Origin: Cardiobacterium valvarum | GTDB lineage: Bacteria > Pseudomonadota > Gammaproteobacteria > Cardiobacteriales > Cardiobacteriaceae | Assembly: GCF_900460955.1 (NCBI RefSeq) | Contig: NZ_UFUW01000001.1 | Location: 1,362,738 to 1,426,737 of the forward strand | DNA length: 64,000 bases | Direction: 5' to 3' | Shown: in pieces, positions 26,009-33,825 of the stretch | How the letters are laid out: every line of letters starts with the position of its first letter | Numbering within the stretch: position 1 is the first letter of the stretch | Translations under genes and position numbers: made by a program | Notes under the pieces: model-generated | Seen by the model: the letters and a program-made list of their open reading frames with translations, nothing else | What the model was told of the DNA's origin: nothing | Database searches by the model: none

Positions 26009-27046
26009 GTGAAACCGCAAGGCAAACATCCGGCGCAGCGCGTCACAGAGCGCTTGCTCAAGCATTTTCCGATCACCGTATCCTGGGCACTGGGGGAAGT
26101 CGGGGGCAAGGACCGCAACTGGCACAGTGCCTGTTATCTGCCGTCGACGGCGCTCATCAACTACGCCGTCGACACTGAGCCGCCACAGCGGCAGGAGACT
26201 TTCCGGGAAATGTTAGCCCTGCAAAGCATCCTGTCCTGGCGCGCCACCCAGGGCATCTACCGTTTCGATCCTGACCTGTACCGGGAAATCGCAGCCACGC
26301 CCCTCACCTCGACCCTGCCAGTCGAAGCATTCTTCACCTTGCCGGCATGGGGGATCTATCTCGAGTTGCAGGATGGGCGCTTTGCCGGCCGCGCAGTGGA
26401 TGGGGTATTTGTCTCTTTGAGCGATGACAGCGCCAGCGAAGGCTATGGCCTGGAATTGCGGCTGGTCTTTGTCGCCGGACGCGGCGATAGCATCGTCTCG
26501 TTTCCCCTGCCGTTGACCGGTGGCACCATCGGTGACTGTCTGGATGCCTTGCAGGTATCGGGTGTCCACAGCCTGCAAAAACACCTTGGCCGTGAGGCTG
26601 CCGGGACGATATCGCCGCTACGGGAAGATGCCGACTTTGTGGCCGACCTCGCCCGGTGTCTCTCCCTGGTGCTCTATCTGTGCAGTGAAGAGCCGGACAC
26701 CCCGGCCCCGCGCGCCCGGCCACTGCCGCGACGCGACAAACGGGGTGCAGTGATTGTCGAGGCCGTACAGCCCAAAGTCTGGGACGTCGGCCTGCGTTTT
26801 GGTACCCAATACCGCGCCTGGCAAGGCAGCCACACGAGTGAAGGAGCAGACAGCGGCCATGGCGGAAGTGTGCGGCCGCATGTGCGCCGTGCTCACTGGC
26901 ACGGGTACTGGTACGGCAAACTGGACCAGGCAGAAAAACGCACCTTCCGACTGCGCTGGCTTTCGCCCATCCTGGTGGGCGATCATCACGGCGAGCTGCC
27001 GGCGGTGGTTCACCCAGTGAAAAAATCCCCGCTAAAGCACGGATAG
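26009..27046 (+). CDS. acrVA2: AcrVA2-family anti-CRISPR
   Basis: 345 aa. The C-terminal block VRPHVRRAHWHGYWYG followed by FRLRWLSPILVG closely matches the end of AcrVA2 (RPHIRRGHWHGYW..., FRVRW). LPAWGIYLEL, the GIYRFDPDL stretch and LYLCSEEPDT also align in order with AcrVA2. AcrVA2 from Moraxella blocks type V-A (Cas12a) by acting on Cas12a biogenesis at the mRNA/nascent-chain level. GTG at 26009 is preferred (GGGAGA 6 nt upstream); an ATG at 25994 is also in frame. It is flanked by a paralogous gene pair and a small HTH gene. Whether this homologue still inhibits Cas12a is not known. Confidence 0.88.
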   Translation: MKPQGKHPAQRVTERLLKHFPITVSWALGEVGGKDRNWHSACYLPSTALINYAVDTEPPQRQETFREMLALQSILSWRATQGIYRFDPDLYREIAATPLTSTLPVEAFFTLPAWGIYLELQDGRFAGRAVDGVFVSLSDDSASEGYGLELRLVFVAGRGDSIVSFPLPLTGGTIGDCLDALQVSGVHSLQKHLGREAAGTISPLREDADFVADLARCLSLVLYLCSEEPDTPAPRARPLPRRDKRGAVIVEAVQPKVWDVGLRFGTQYRAWQGSHTSEGADSGHGGSVRPHVRRAHWHGYWYGKLDQAEKRTFRLRWLSPILVGDHHGELPAVVHPVKKSPLKHG

Positions 27047-27184
27047 GAGAGCAGCGGATTTTCCAGCGGTCGATATAACAATGCAGAGCGAAACCAAGAA
27101 ACGACGGAAATGCCTCCACCCTGGTATATCCTCCACTCCGGCTTATTGATGCCTGTGGGGTATGTGCGGGTGAGGAAAAGTTGC

Positions 27185-27263
27185 TTGCAATGTTCCTAGA
27201 TTTAGGCACAATATCTAACCAGGGATGGCAATCGTGCCGCCCTAATGAAACACGAGGTGTACG
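27185..27263 (+). promoter_or_regulatory. promoter and leader, second copy
   Basis: TTGCAA, 16-nt spacer, CACAAT; the spacer ends CCTAGATTTAGG, with CCTA/TAGG arms that could be an operator. GGCAATCGTGCC and ACACGAGGTGT follow as at 25117-25199. Confidence 0.7.
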
Positions 27264-27974
27264 ATGGAAAAGAAAAAATTTGAAGACTACAAAGAACTGG
27301 AACTGCGGACTTTACATGGCCGCAAAGTTATTCTCAAAGTCTTGGGATTAGAGGCAAAAACCCTCTTCGGCGGTGCATGGGTCGAAGGCGTCGGTGATAC
27401 GGATGCCGCAGGGTATGCAACCGTCCTTATGCCCGATGGGAGAACACTCATGGAGTCCGGCCTGTTTGAGGGATGCGATATTGACCCGGAAGAAACCTAC
27501 TTCGTTATAGAGGCTACCCACCCCATGCGCGGTCGTATAGTCTTTGACAAGGCCAGCAGCGACGCCCTGCGCGATTTTAACCACGCCAGAAACCAGGCGG
27601 CATTAGCCGTGAGGGAGGCAAAATATGCCGCCGAGGAGGCGGCGGTTGAAGCGGTTATACCGGGATACTTGCAACTTCGCGACGCACGCCGGCTTTGGTC
27701 AAAATACCATGCAGATTTTGCCGCTGCCATGGAGTCTGAGGACATGGACGGGGTCAACATGCCGACCATGCCGAAAGTGGACATGGACGAGCTGAGACTC
27801 AAATATCCTCGTGCGGCGGTCTATATGAGGGCGATTGACTGCGAAAACGGCTCCCATTTCATGTTGGCAAAGGCGGGCAAGAAAGCCAAAGAGCTGCTCC
27901 TGAGCGGCGGCAGCCTCGATGAAGCGACCGCTATCCTCGATAACTGGACGAATGAAATAAACATGTGGAATTAA
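27264..27974 (+). CDS. hypothetical protein, paralogue of 25200-25889
   Basis: 236 aa, soluble, acidic, with the same block order as 25200-25889 (LELRTLHGRKVI, GGAWVEGVGDTD, DKASSDALRDF, DFAAAMESEDMDGVNMP) and a C-terminal helix with repeated Leu (KKAKELLLSGGSLDEATAIL). Its promoter and 5' UTR are also duplicated, so the duplication included the regulatory region. The HTH gene follows 2 nt after its stop. Confidence 0.75.
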   Translation: MEKKKFEDYKELELRTLHGRKVILKVLGLEAKTLFGGAWVEGVGDTDAAGYATVLMPDGRTLMESGLFEGCDIDPEETYFVIEATHPMRGRIVFDKASSDALRDFNHARNQAALAVREAKYAAEEAAVEAVIPGYLQLRDARRLWSKYHADFAAAMESEDMDGVNMPTMPKVDMDELRLKYPRAAVYMRAIDCENGSHFMLAKAGKKAKELLLSGGSLDEATAILDNWTNEINMWN

Positions 27975-27976
27975 AA

Positions 27977-28231
27977 ATGGAATCGGCATTTAAGTTTGAC
28001 CCGGCGGACATGGAGACCGCCGGCAAAGCCCTGTATGGCCGCGAGTGGCAGAGCAAACTCGCGCACAGCCTAGGGGTGGATCCGCGCCGGGTTCGGCAAT
28101 GGCTTGCCGGTGAGCGCCGACCCCGGCCGGGGGTGATGCTGGACATCATTGCCCTGCTTGAGGCAAACAAGGCTGAAGTCGGGACGGCCATCCGGCTGCT
28201 GAAGCGCAAGTACAAGCCACCGGTGGAATAG
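27977..28231 (+). CDS. small HTH protein, candidate anti-CRISPR-associated regulator
   Basis: 84 aa. LYGREWQSKLAHSLG followed by VDPRRVRQWLAGERRP is a clear helix-turn-helix of the lambda-repressor-like type. It resembles the C-terminal domain of the protein at 24404-25006. A GTG at 27965 inside the preceding gene is an alternative start. Small HTH proteins downstream of acr genes (Aca) repress acr promoters; that role is inferred here from position and the palindromic spacer of the nearby promoters. An intrinsic terminator follows at 28290. Confidence 0.75.
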   Translation: MESAFKFDPADMETAGKALYGREWQSKLAHSLGVDPRRVRQWLAGERRPRPGVMLDIIALLEANKAEVGTAIRLLKRKYKPPVE

Positions 28232-28289
28232 CAGCGGGTTACCCTGCTGACCCTCAACAGCGATGCGCTGACTGTGTCGCCCCAAACGA

Positions 28290-28312
28290 CCCCTCAATTT
28301 GAGGGGTTTTTT
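28290..28312 (+). terminator. intrinsic terminator
   Basis: CCCCTCA/TGAGGGG stem with a short loop followed by TTTTTT. It closes the 25-28 kb anti-CRISPR block. Confidence 0.9.
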
Positions 28313-28460
28313 GTATAACGACGCCGACCGAGAATTTGGGGAGATCAAGGCTTCGATAATGAAACACTAAAAATAATGCCAAGAACATATCATAATCAGT
28401 GTTGCATGCTATTTAGGAACGGAATATCCTAGCCACCTCGAAAATAACCGGAGGTAGATC

Positions 28461-28820
28461 ATGCAACAACACGAGTTCACCAGAATGCAAGTACGCTTGC
28501 CCGAAGAGCTGTATGCACAGCTCAAAGAGATTTGTGAGAAAAAGCGACTGTCGCTGAACCAATATTTTCTTGAAGCCCTGGAGCAGGCTGTCCGCTTCGA
28601 AAAACGGCGGAATCGACGGCTTATATACAACGACTGGAACACCAAGCACAGTAGTGCCCAAGACTTTACGGATGATTACATACTGCGAGCTGCTGACGGG
28701 ATCACCGAATTCCTTGCTGACCATCCCCAGTACGAACTTGTGAACATTGAGACAAGACCATCGGGTTTGCGCCTGTGGTACACCTACCCGATTGACGAGT
28801 ATGGGCGTGAAGTCCGCTGA
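28461..28820 (+). CDS. ribbon-helix-helix (Arc-like) DNA-binding protein
   Basis: 119 aa. The N-terminus FTRMQVRLPEELYAQLKEI, then KKRLSLNQYFLEALEQAV is a typical RHH fold (beta strand plus two helices). The C-terminal half is acidic with aromatic residues and may bind a ligand or partner. CCGGAGGTAG precedes the ATG. It is single, with no toxin gene adjacent, so it is probably a transcriptional regulator. Confidence 0.8.
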   Translation: MQQHEFTRMQVRLPEELYAQLKEICEKKRLSLNQYFLEALEQAVRFEKRRNRRLIYNDWNTKHSSAQDFTDDYILRAADGITEFLADHPQYELVNIETRPSGLRLWYTYPIDEYGREVR

Positions 28821-29431
28821 TGGACGCTAACCGGAAGCCTGGAATTCGGCGACAACATCGCAAAATGGCCTGTATTTCTCGGCACAGGATCGTTTACAAC
28901 GGTTATCAGGCACCAAAACTGCGAAGAATGGTTAACTGTCTCTAACCACCTTTAAGACACAGAAGACATGTTTGGAAAGAAAAATTGGTGTTCATAGGTA
29001 TCGTTAAAGTAAATAAACCGTGGTTACGACAAATTACCTCAATACCCAAAACTAATTCAAATTCTTTCTTTGAAAGGGTTATCTTGCGATAAAACACCTA
29101 TTATGCCGCAAGATAACCATAAAATATAAAAACCCCTTCAATAACAAGGGGATAAGATAATTAAGGGTGCATCTACTTTCTATTCTCCAGAATCAATCTT
29201 ACAATTGGCCCTAGAGACAAAAGAGCTGCCAATCATACGGCAGCTCAGGAATTGGGATACGGTATTGCCGTACCGTATCCCCGGTGGATCCGTAGCCACA
29301 GTCCCATGAAAGAGCCTAGGTACAGAGTTTGTTACACACAAGCAGTATTCTACAGGTTTTTTCAGGTTGTTCTATTACGGAAGGCCTCTTTTCACAAATA
29401 AAGAGAACAAAAAACTCAATGGAGGAATCCC
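28821..29431. other. non-coding region with clustered inverted repeats
   Basis: Three strong inverted repeats lie within 205 nt: GGTTATCTTGCG and its complement (29077-29088 and 29107-29118), GAGCTGCC/GGCAGCTC (29223-29246) and GGGATACGGTA/TACCGTATCCC (29254-29281, 6-nt loop). A CCCCTT/AAGGGG hairpin sits between them. No gene is supported here. The layout fits an origin (oriT or replication) or a multi-hairpin regulatory region, but no relaxase gene is adjacent. Confidence 0.5.
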
Positions 29432-29563
29432 ATGAAAAAACTTCAACGTAACCAACAGATACAACGGGAAGATACTTTCCGTTTAACCCTGAAAAAATCC
29501 AGGGAACTGTGTTTGTTTGGTTTCCATCTGCAGTTCCGCTTCAAGTTCTGCATCAGTAGGTAA
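29432..29563 (+). CDS. 43-aa small protein
   Basis: ATG preceded by GGAGGA at good spacing; 43 codons, basic (MKKLQRNQQIQRE), ending FRFKFCISR. A strong terminator starts 16 nt after its stop, so it is a monocistronic unit. No family recognised; it could be a small basic peptide or a leader. Confidence 0.5.
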   Translation: MKKLQRNQQIQREDTFRLTLKKSRELCLFGFHLQFRFKFCISR

Positions 29564-29579
29564 ACAATTCAATAAGGAG

Positions 29580-29609
29580 GGCGTCGGGCAACCGACGCCG
29601 TATTTTTTG
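29580..29609 (+). terminator. intrinsic terminator
   Basis: GGCGTCGG/CCGACGCC stem with a GCAA loop, then TATTTTTT. It terminates the small plus-strand gene; umuC converges on it from the other side. Confidence 0.9.
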
Positions 29610-29615
29610 TCCCCG

Positions 29616-30857
29616 TCACCGGCAGCGAGGCAAATCCTCCCAGCGGGTGGTATAGGCCGGACTGAGCATGCCGCGCCGCATCGCCCATGGTTGGCCGATG
29701 CCCTGCGCCGCAAGAAAGACATCATGACGCTTGCGCTGGTTCAGGGCATCAATGACCTGCATCAGCCGGTGATCATTGCGGATGCCTGGCACGGGGAACA
29801 ACGGCGGCTGCCGCTCGCCCCGGCTGAACTCGGAGAGCAGGACACCGGCCTTGGCAAATTTGACCCCAGCCCGAAATATCTCCAGCGCCGCCGGGCGTAC
29901 CGCTCGCAACAGGTCGCGGGTGTCGGCCGTCGATGCTGCCAGGGCAACGGTGCGCTGCGCACTGTAGGGCTGTTGCCCATAACGAGCGCTACGGGCAAAG
30001 ACCGTCACCATGCGGCATTCCTGCTTCTCCTGGCGTAGTTTCTCGGCGGCACGTGCGGTGTACTCAGCCACCGCTTCACATAATGCCTCTGGGTCAGTGA
30101 TCGCACTTGAGAAAGAACGGCTGCTGATGATTTGCTGCTTCGGGGGACGCACCTCTTCCAGCAGCAGGCAGCTTTGCCCGTTTAACTCGGCCACCGTACG
30201 CGCCAGGACAATGTTGAAGCGCTGCCGGATCCATCCCGGATGACTGTCGGCGAGCTGTAGCGCGGTTTGGATACCTAGGGCACGCAGATGCTGTCCCAGA
30301 CGGCGACCAATACCCCACACCTCTTCCACCGGGGTGATGGCAAGCAGGCGGCGCTGCCGGACCGGGTCGGACAAATCCACTACCCCGCCGGTCTTGGGAT
30401 ACTGCTTGGCAGCATGGTTGGCGAGTTTCGCCAAAGTCTTGCTCGGCCCAAAACCAATACCGCAGGTGATACCGGTCCATTGCCGGATGACCTGTCGCCA
30501 CTCGCGCCCCAGCGCTTCCAGACCAGAAAAACCGCCGGCATCGACAAAACACTCGTCAATGCTGTACACCTCAAGCGCCGGGGCAAAAGTGGCGATGGTC
30601 TGCATCACCCGGTTGGAAATATCGGCATAGAGACCGTAGTTACTGGAAAAGACCGCAACACCGCGCGTGCGGAGGTAATCCCGGCAGCGGAAATAAGGCT
30701 CCCCCATCGGAATACCCAACAGCTTGGCCTCGGCATTACGGGCAATGACACAGCCGTCGTTATTGGACAGCACCACCACTGGCTTGCCGCGCAAATCCGG
30801 GCGATAGACCTGCTCGCAAGAGGCGAAGAAAGAATTGGCATCAATCAGCGCGATCAT
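29616..30857 (-). CDS. umuC: Y-family DNA polymerase V catalytic subunit UmuC
   Basis: 413 aa. The polymerase starts IALIDANSFFASCEQVYRP, with the second acidic motif YSIDECFVDAGG; a helix-hairpin-helix region (LLAITPVEEVWGIGRRL) and little-finger domain follow. The C-terminus ends as in UmuC/RumB. It performs error-prone translesion synthesis with UmuD'2. It overlaps umuD by 17 nt. ICEs often carry umuDC (rumAB), which increases mutation under SOS. Confidence 0.96.
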   Translation of the reverse strand: MIALIDANSFFASCEQVYRPDLRGKPVVVLSNNDGCVIARNAEAKLLGIPMGEPYFRCRDYLRTRGVAVFSSNYGLYADISNRVMQTIATFAPALEVYSIDECFVDAGGFSGLEALGREWRQVIRQWTGITCGIGFGPSKTLAKLANHAAKQYPKTGGVVDLSDPVRQRRLLAITPVEEVWGIGRRLGQHLRALGIQTALQLADSHPGWIRQRFNIVLARTVAELNGQSCLLLEEVRPPKQQIISSRSFSSAITDPEALCEAVAEYTARAAEKLRQEKQECRMVTVFARSARYGQQPYSAQRTVALAASTADTRDLLRAVRPAALEIFRAGVKFAKAGVLLSEFSRGERQPPLFPVPGIRNDHRLMQVIDALNQRKRHDVFLAAQGIGQPWAMRRGMLSPAYTTRWEDLPRCR

Positions 30858-31374
30858 GGCGGGCCTTACCCCGGCGCAATTTGCGGATGACGGCCGTCAC
30901 CACACCGACAATCTCAAAATCGCTGTCAGCGGAAACCGGCTGCGCCTTGTAGGCAGCATTGTGCGGAATCAATAAAGGTGCGCCGTCAACAAAGCCCAGC
31001 TCCTTAACGGTAAAGCCGCCATCCAGGGCGGCGATGATGATATCGCCACTCTGCGCCTGCAAAGAGCGGTCCACACACAACACGTCGCCGGGGAAAATCC
31101 CGGCATCAATCATGGAATCCCCATCGGGTTCGACGCGTAAATAAAAGGTCGCCGGCGCGTTGCGCACGCAATACTCGTTGAGGTCGAGCATCTGCTCGAC
31201 GTAGTCATCGGCCGGGCTGGGGAAACCGGCAGCGACGCAGGTGAGCATGAGCGGCAGAGGTAGGTATGGTGGTTCCGCCGGGGCGCAGCCGATGTAGGCA
31301 ACTTGCGCCGGAGGAGTCGGGCTAGAGGATGGAACCGCAGAGTTGGCAGGTGGTGGGGAGGAGAAGGATTTCAT
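30841..31374 (-). CDS. umuD: UmuD-like SOS mutagenesis protein
   Basis: 177 aa. Self-cleavage site Ala49-Gly50 (AAGFPSPADDYVE), catalytic Ser87 (GDSMIDAG) and Lys124 (FTVKEL) are all present. The N-terminal ~40 residues are a Pro/Ser-rich extension, longer than in the chromosomal protein. The start at 31374 is chosen because the domain begins shortly after; a longer frame extends to 31467. I did not see a canonical CTG-N10-CAG LexA box upstream, so its control may differ. Confidence 0.9.
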   Translation of the reverse strand: MKSFSSPPPANSAVPSSSPTPPAQVAYIGCAPAEPPYLPLPLMLTCVAAGFPSPADDYVEQMLDLNEYCVRNAPATFYLRVEPDGDSMIDAGIFPGDVLCVDRSLQAQSGDIIIAALDGGFTVKELGFVDGAPLLIPHNAAYKAQPVSADSDFEIVGVVTAVIRKLRRGKARHDRAD

Positions 31375-31520
31375 GCGGGCATGATCATTTGATACTGTTG
31401 TATTTGGGGTGCTTTGAGCACAGGCTAAATGATTATGTTCTAGGCACCAAGACAAAACTGGTGGCAATCATAAGAAAAATAGTATAATACACTCACAAAA
31501 AATTTGTTTGTGGAGGAAAA

Positions 31521-32252
31521 ATGGAATATGGGTTTAACCTGAATGAAGAGGATATTACTTCATTACTTGGAAATAGGGTAGATTACTATTTTAATATTGG
31601 AAGTGGACAACAGAATACTCAAAAAGAAAAAATAATGGAGAGTTTGGAAAATCATGTTGACTTACCTCGAATAATAAATGCTGATAAGATTATAAAAGAA
31701 TGGTTTCCACAAGTTCCTGTCGATATTTTTCTTTCTCACTCCCACGAAGATGAGAAGTTAGTTGTAGCTCTATCTGGATGGCTGAAAGAAAACTTTAATC
31801 TGAGTGGTTTCGTTGATTCTACCGTCTGGAAACATATTGATGAATTACTACCAGAGCTTGTAGCAGAAGATAATCGTAATGCTGTTCACAAATATATAAT
31901 GTTAGCCTCTTCACTTGCGAAGACTATGAATCAATGCAAGGGTTTCTTTTTTATAGAAACGCCAAACTCCTATAAATTTCAAAAATCAAAAGGGTTCACC
32001 AACTCTCCTTGGCTCTATTTTGAGATGACCATGAGCCAAATATTCTTGTCAAAAGAAAGGTTTTCCTTGGAGGAGAGAAAAGATTCGAGACCATCCATTG
32101 AATATTCAATTTATCCAGAAAACTTGGTACCACTTTCTCTTAAGGCACTACAATCATGGAAATCATTCTATTCAATAACAATGATGAGGAAGTGTCCTTC
32201 CAGCGTTATAGAAAAATTAGAGAAGTTATATGAAGAAGCGTTATCTTCTTAG
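31521..32252 (+). CDS. TIR-domain protein
   Basis: 243 aa. Residues ~67-140 have a TIR-like fold (VDIFLSHSHEDEKLVVAL, then GFVDSTVWKHIDELL). TIR domains of bacterial defence systems hydrolyse or cyclise NAD+. The catalytic Glu cannot be fixed by eye. AT-rich compared with the backbone. GTGGAGGAAAA precedes the ATG and a TATAAT box lies ~30 nt upstream. First gene of a three-gene operon. Confidence 0.75.
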   Translation: MEYGFNLNEEDITSLLGNRVDYYFNIGSGQQNTQKEKIMESLENHVDLPRIINADKIIKEWFPQVPVDIFLSHSHEDEKLVVALSGWLKENFNLSGFVDSTVWKHIDELLPELVAEDNRNAVHKYIMLASSLAKTMNQCKGFFFIETPNSYKFQKSKGFTNSPWLYFEMTMSQIFLSKERFSLEERKDSRPSIEYSIYPENLVPLSLKALQSWKSFYSITMMRKCPSSVIEKLEKLYEEALSS

Positions 32253-32261
32253 GGTATTTAT

Positions 32262-32678
32262 ATGGATAATGAACAATATAAAATAGCACACCTAAACATG
32301 GTGCAGAATGTAATAAACCGCATGGGTAATAATTGCTTTTTAATAAAAGGATGGGCTATAACTTTACTTTCTGCGTTGTTGACTGTGCTATGGGAAAAAG
32401 GACACCTCTGGATAATGTTTATTCCCTTAATATTATTCTGGTATCTTGATAGTTTTTATCTTCGTCAAGAGCGTTTATATAGGAACTTATATAATAAGAT
32501 TATAGTCGGAGATCAGGCAGTAGTTAAATATTCGCTGTGCACAAAGAATTGCGAGAATAATAAAACAAAACTCCAAGCGGCAGCCTTTTCGCGATCAATA
32601 GCTCCTTTTTATGTAACCATAGCTGCACTGCTGCTATCTTATTGCCTATTTTCTCTACTTAAATATCTACTTAAATAA
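32262..32678 (+). CDS. membrane protein of TIR-linked family
   Basis: 138 aa. Hydrophobic segments at residues ~25-62 (double) and ~112-135. The sequence HLNMVQNVINRMGNNCFLIKG followed by a Trp/Leu-rich double TM and FWYLDSFYLRQERLYRNLY is of a type I know next to TIR genes in defence islands. It could be a pore-forming effector or a membrane anchor. It begins 10 nt after the TIR gene. Low GC. Confidence 0.65.
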   Translation: MDNEQYKIAHLNMVQNVINRMGNNCFLIKGWAITLLSALLTVLWEKGHLWIMFIPLILFWYLDSFYLRQERLYRNLYNKIIVGDQAVVKYSLCTKNCENNKTKLQAAAFSRSIAPFYVTIAALLLSYCLFSLLKYLLK

Positions 32679-32747
32679 AATATTATTTCTATATAAATCA
32701 ACATCTAATATAAATTAGATCTTAATAATATTTATTAGGATTATAAA

Positions 32748-33374
32748 ATGGGGAATAAAATATTCATTTCATATAAGTATGCAGATGATAGCGTAAAGCA
32801 ATTGCCCAGCGCTAGTTATCATGCGCCTACTACGGCGCGGCATTATGTCAACATCATTCAGCAAAAACTAGAACGAGACGGCACCCACATCAACAAGGGT
32901 GAGCTGGATAATGAAGATCTTAGCGAATTTCGTGATGATACTATTCGCTCCCATCTAGCCAGGAAAATTTTTGACAGCTCGGTGACGATTGTTCTCATGT
33001 CACCCAATATGCGGGAGTTCCATGTTCCAGAAAGGGATCAATGGATCCCATGGGAAATTTCTTATTCATTACGTCTCAAGCGTGCTGGGGATAACAGAAG
33101 TAATCGTAACGGCATATTATTGATTTACCTTCCGGATCTATTTGGGCAATACAATTATAACGATGGAAGATATCAAGCCGAATTTACAATTATCCGTAGG
33201 AATCAAGATAATATTAAACCATTCAAAAATGATCCATTATTAAGGCTTCCGGCATCATATTTTATAAGTTGTACATGGGATCAGTTCTTGTCGCAAAGGC
33301 ATTTCTGGATTGCCAATGCCGACCGGCAGCGACATTTTGCTGAACGTTACGATATTACCATACAGGTAGATTGA
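32748..33374 (+). CDS. TIR-like (MTH538/ThsB-like) protein
   Basis: 208 aa. KIFISYKYADDSVKQL, HINKGELDNEDLSEF, SVTIVLMSPNMREFHV and DQWIPWEISYSL are in the order of the MTH538 TIR-like domain (Thoeris ThsB-type TIR). ThsB-type proteins make NAD-derived signalling nucleotides that activate a separate effector. Here the other genes in the operon (a TIR and a membrane protein) would be the receptor/effector, which is inference. AGGATTATAAA precedes the ATG. Confidence 0.8.
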   Translation: MGNKIFISYKYADDSVKQLPSASYHAPTTARHYVNIIQQKLERDGTHINKGELDNEDLSEFRDDTIRSHLARKIFDSSVTIVLMSPNMREFHVPERDQWIPWEISYSLRLKRAGDNRSNRNGILLIYLPDLFGQYNYNDGRYQAEFTIIRRNQDNIKPFKNDPLLRLPASYFISCTWDQFLSQRHFWIANADRQRHFAERYDITIQVD

Positions 33375-33529
33375 TCCGTTGTCTTAATGTTCCAGTACAG
33401 ACGATCTCGCGTCCATTGTCATGTCGTCCCGGCAATAATCACTGTCACCACCCCCCAAAACGGCAAACGACCTTGTAGATATCCCTGAACAATCTCTCGC
33501 TAATTCCCCTTAATTTTGTATAATGACCT

Positions 33530-33718
33530 TGGACGTCCGCACGAGCGTCTAACGCGTATCATCGTGCTGTAGCAGCCTTGCCGGACGAAATAGCTGCTTT
33601 AAATCCGGCCAGTCGGGGACAGGTTGCGCGAGTTAATACCAGAGACAGCTCCCCTGCCCAGACACTCGAAGCGAGGCGGTAGTTGCAGGTACCATGCGGC
33701 TACCGCCATCTTTTTTAG
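33530..33718 (+). ncRNA. putative structured ncRNA with terminator
   Basis: A TATAAT box (33519-33524) is followed by ~190 nt without coding potential that end in a GGCGGTAG/CTACCGCC stem and TTTTTT. Internal pairings: GCACGA/TCGTGC, CCGGA/TCCGG and GGGGA/TCCCC. No known RNA family was recognised (not 6S, tmRNA or SRP by eye). The -35 box is weak, so the start is approximate. Confidence 0.45.
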
Positions 33719-33789
33719 CGACTACCTGTCCGGCAGATTCCCCGGATTGCTCTGCTAGCGCTTCCAGAAGTCATTCGCACAGATGTACG

Positions 33790-33820
33790 ACTAAAAAAAG
33801 CGCCCGTAGGCGCTTTATTT
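33790..33820 (-). terminator. bidirectional intrinsic terminator
   Basis: AAAGCGCC/GGCGCTTT stem with a TACG loop followed by T-runs on both sides. It ends the minus-strand array at 33826. Confidence 0.9.
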
Positions 33821-33825
33821 GTAGC

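Noticed and set aside
31375-31470. LexA operator before umuD
   Set aside because: Only an isolated ACAGTA-like half-site; no CTG-N10-CAG pair.
33530-33718. 6S RNA, tmRNA or SRP RNA
   Set aside because: No long closing helix of 6S, no tRNA-like ends of tmRNA, and no SRP domain IV loop seen.
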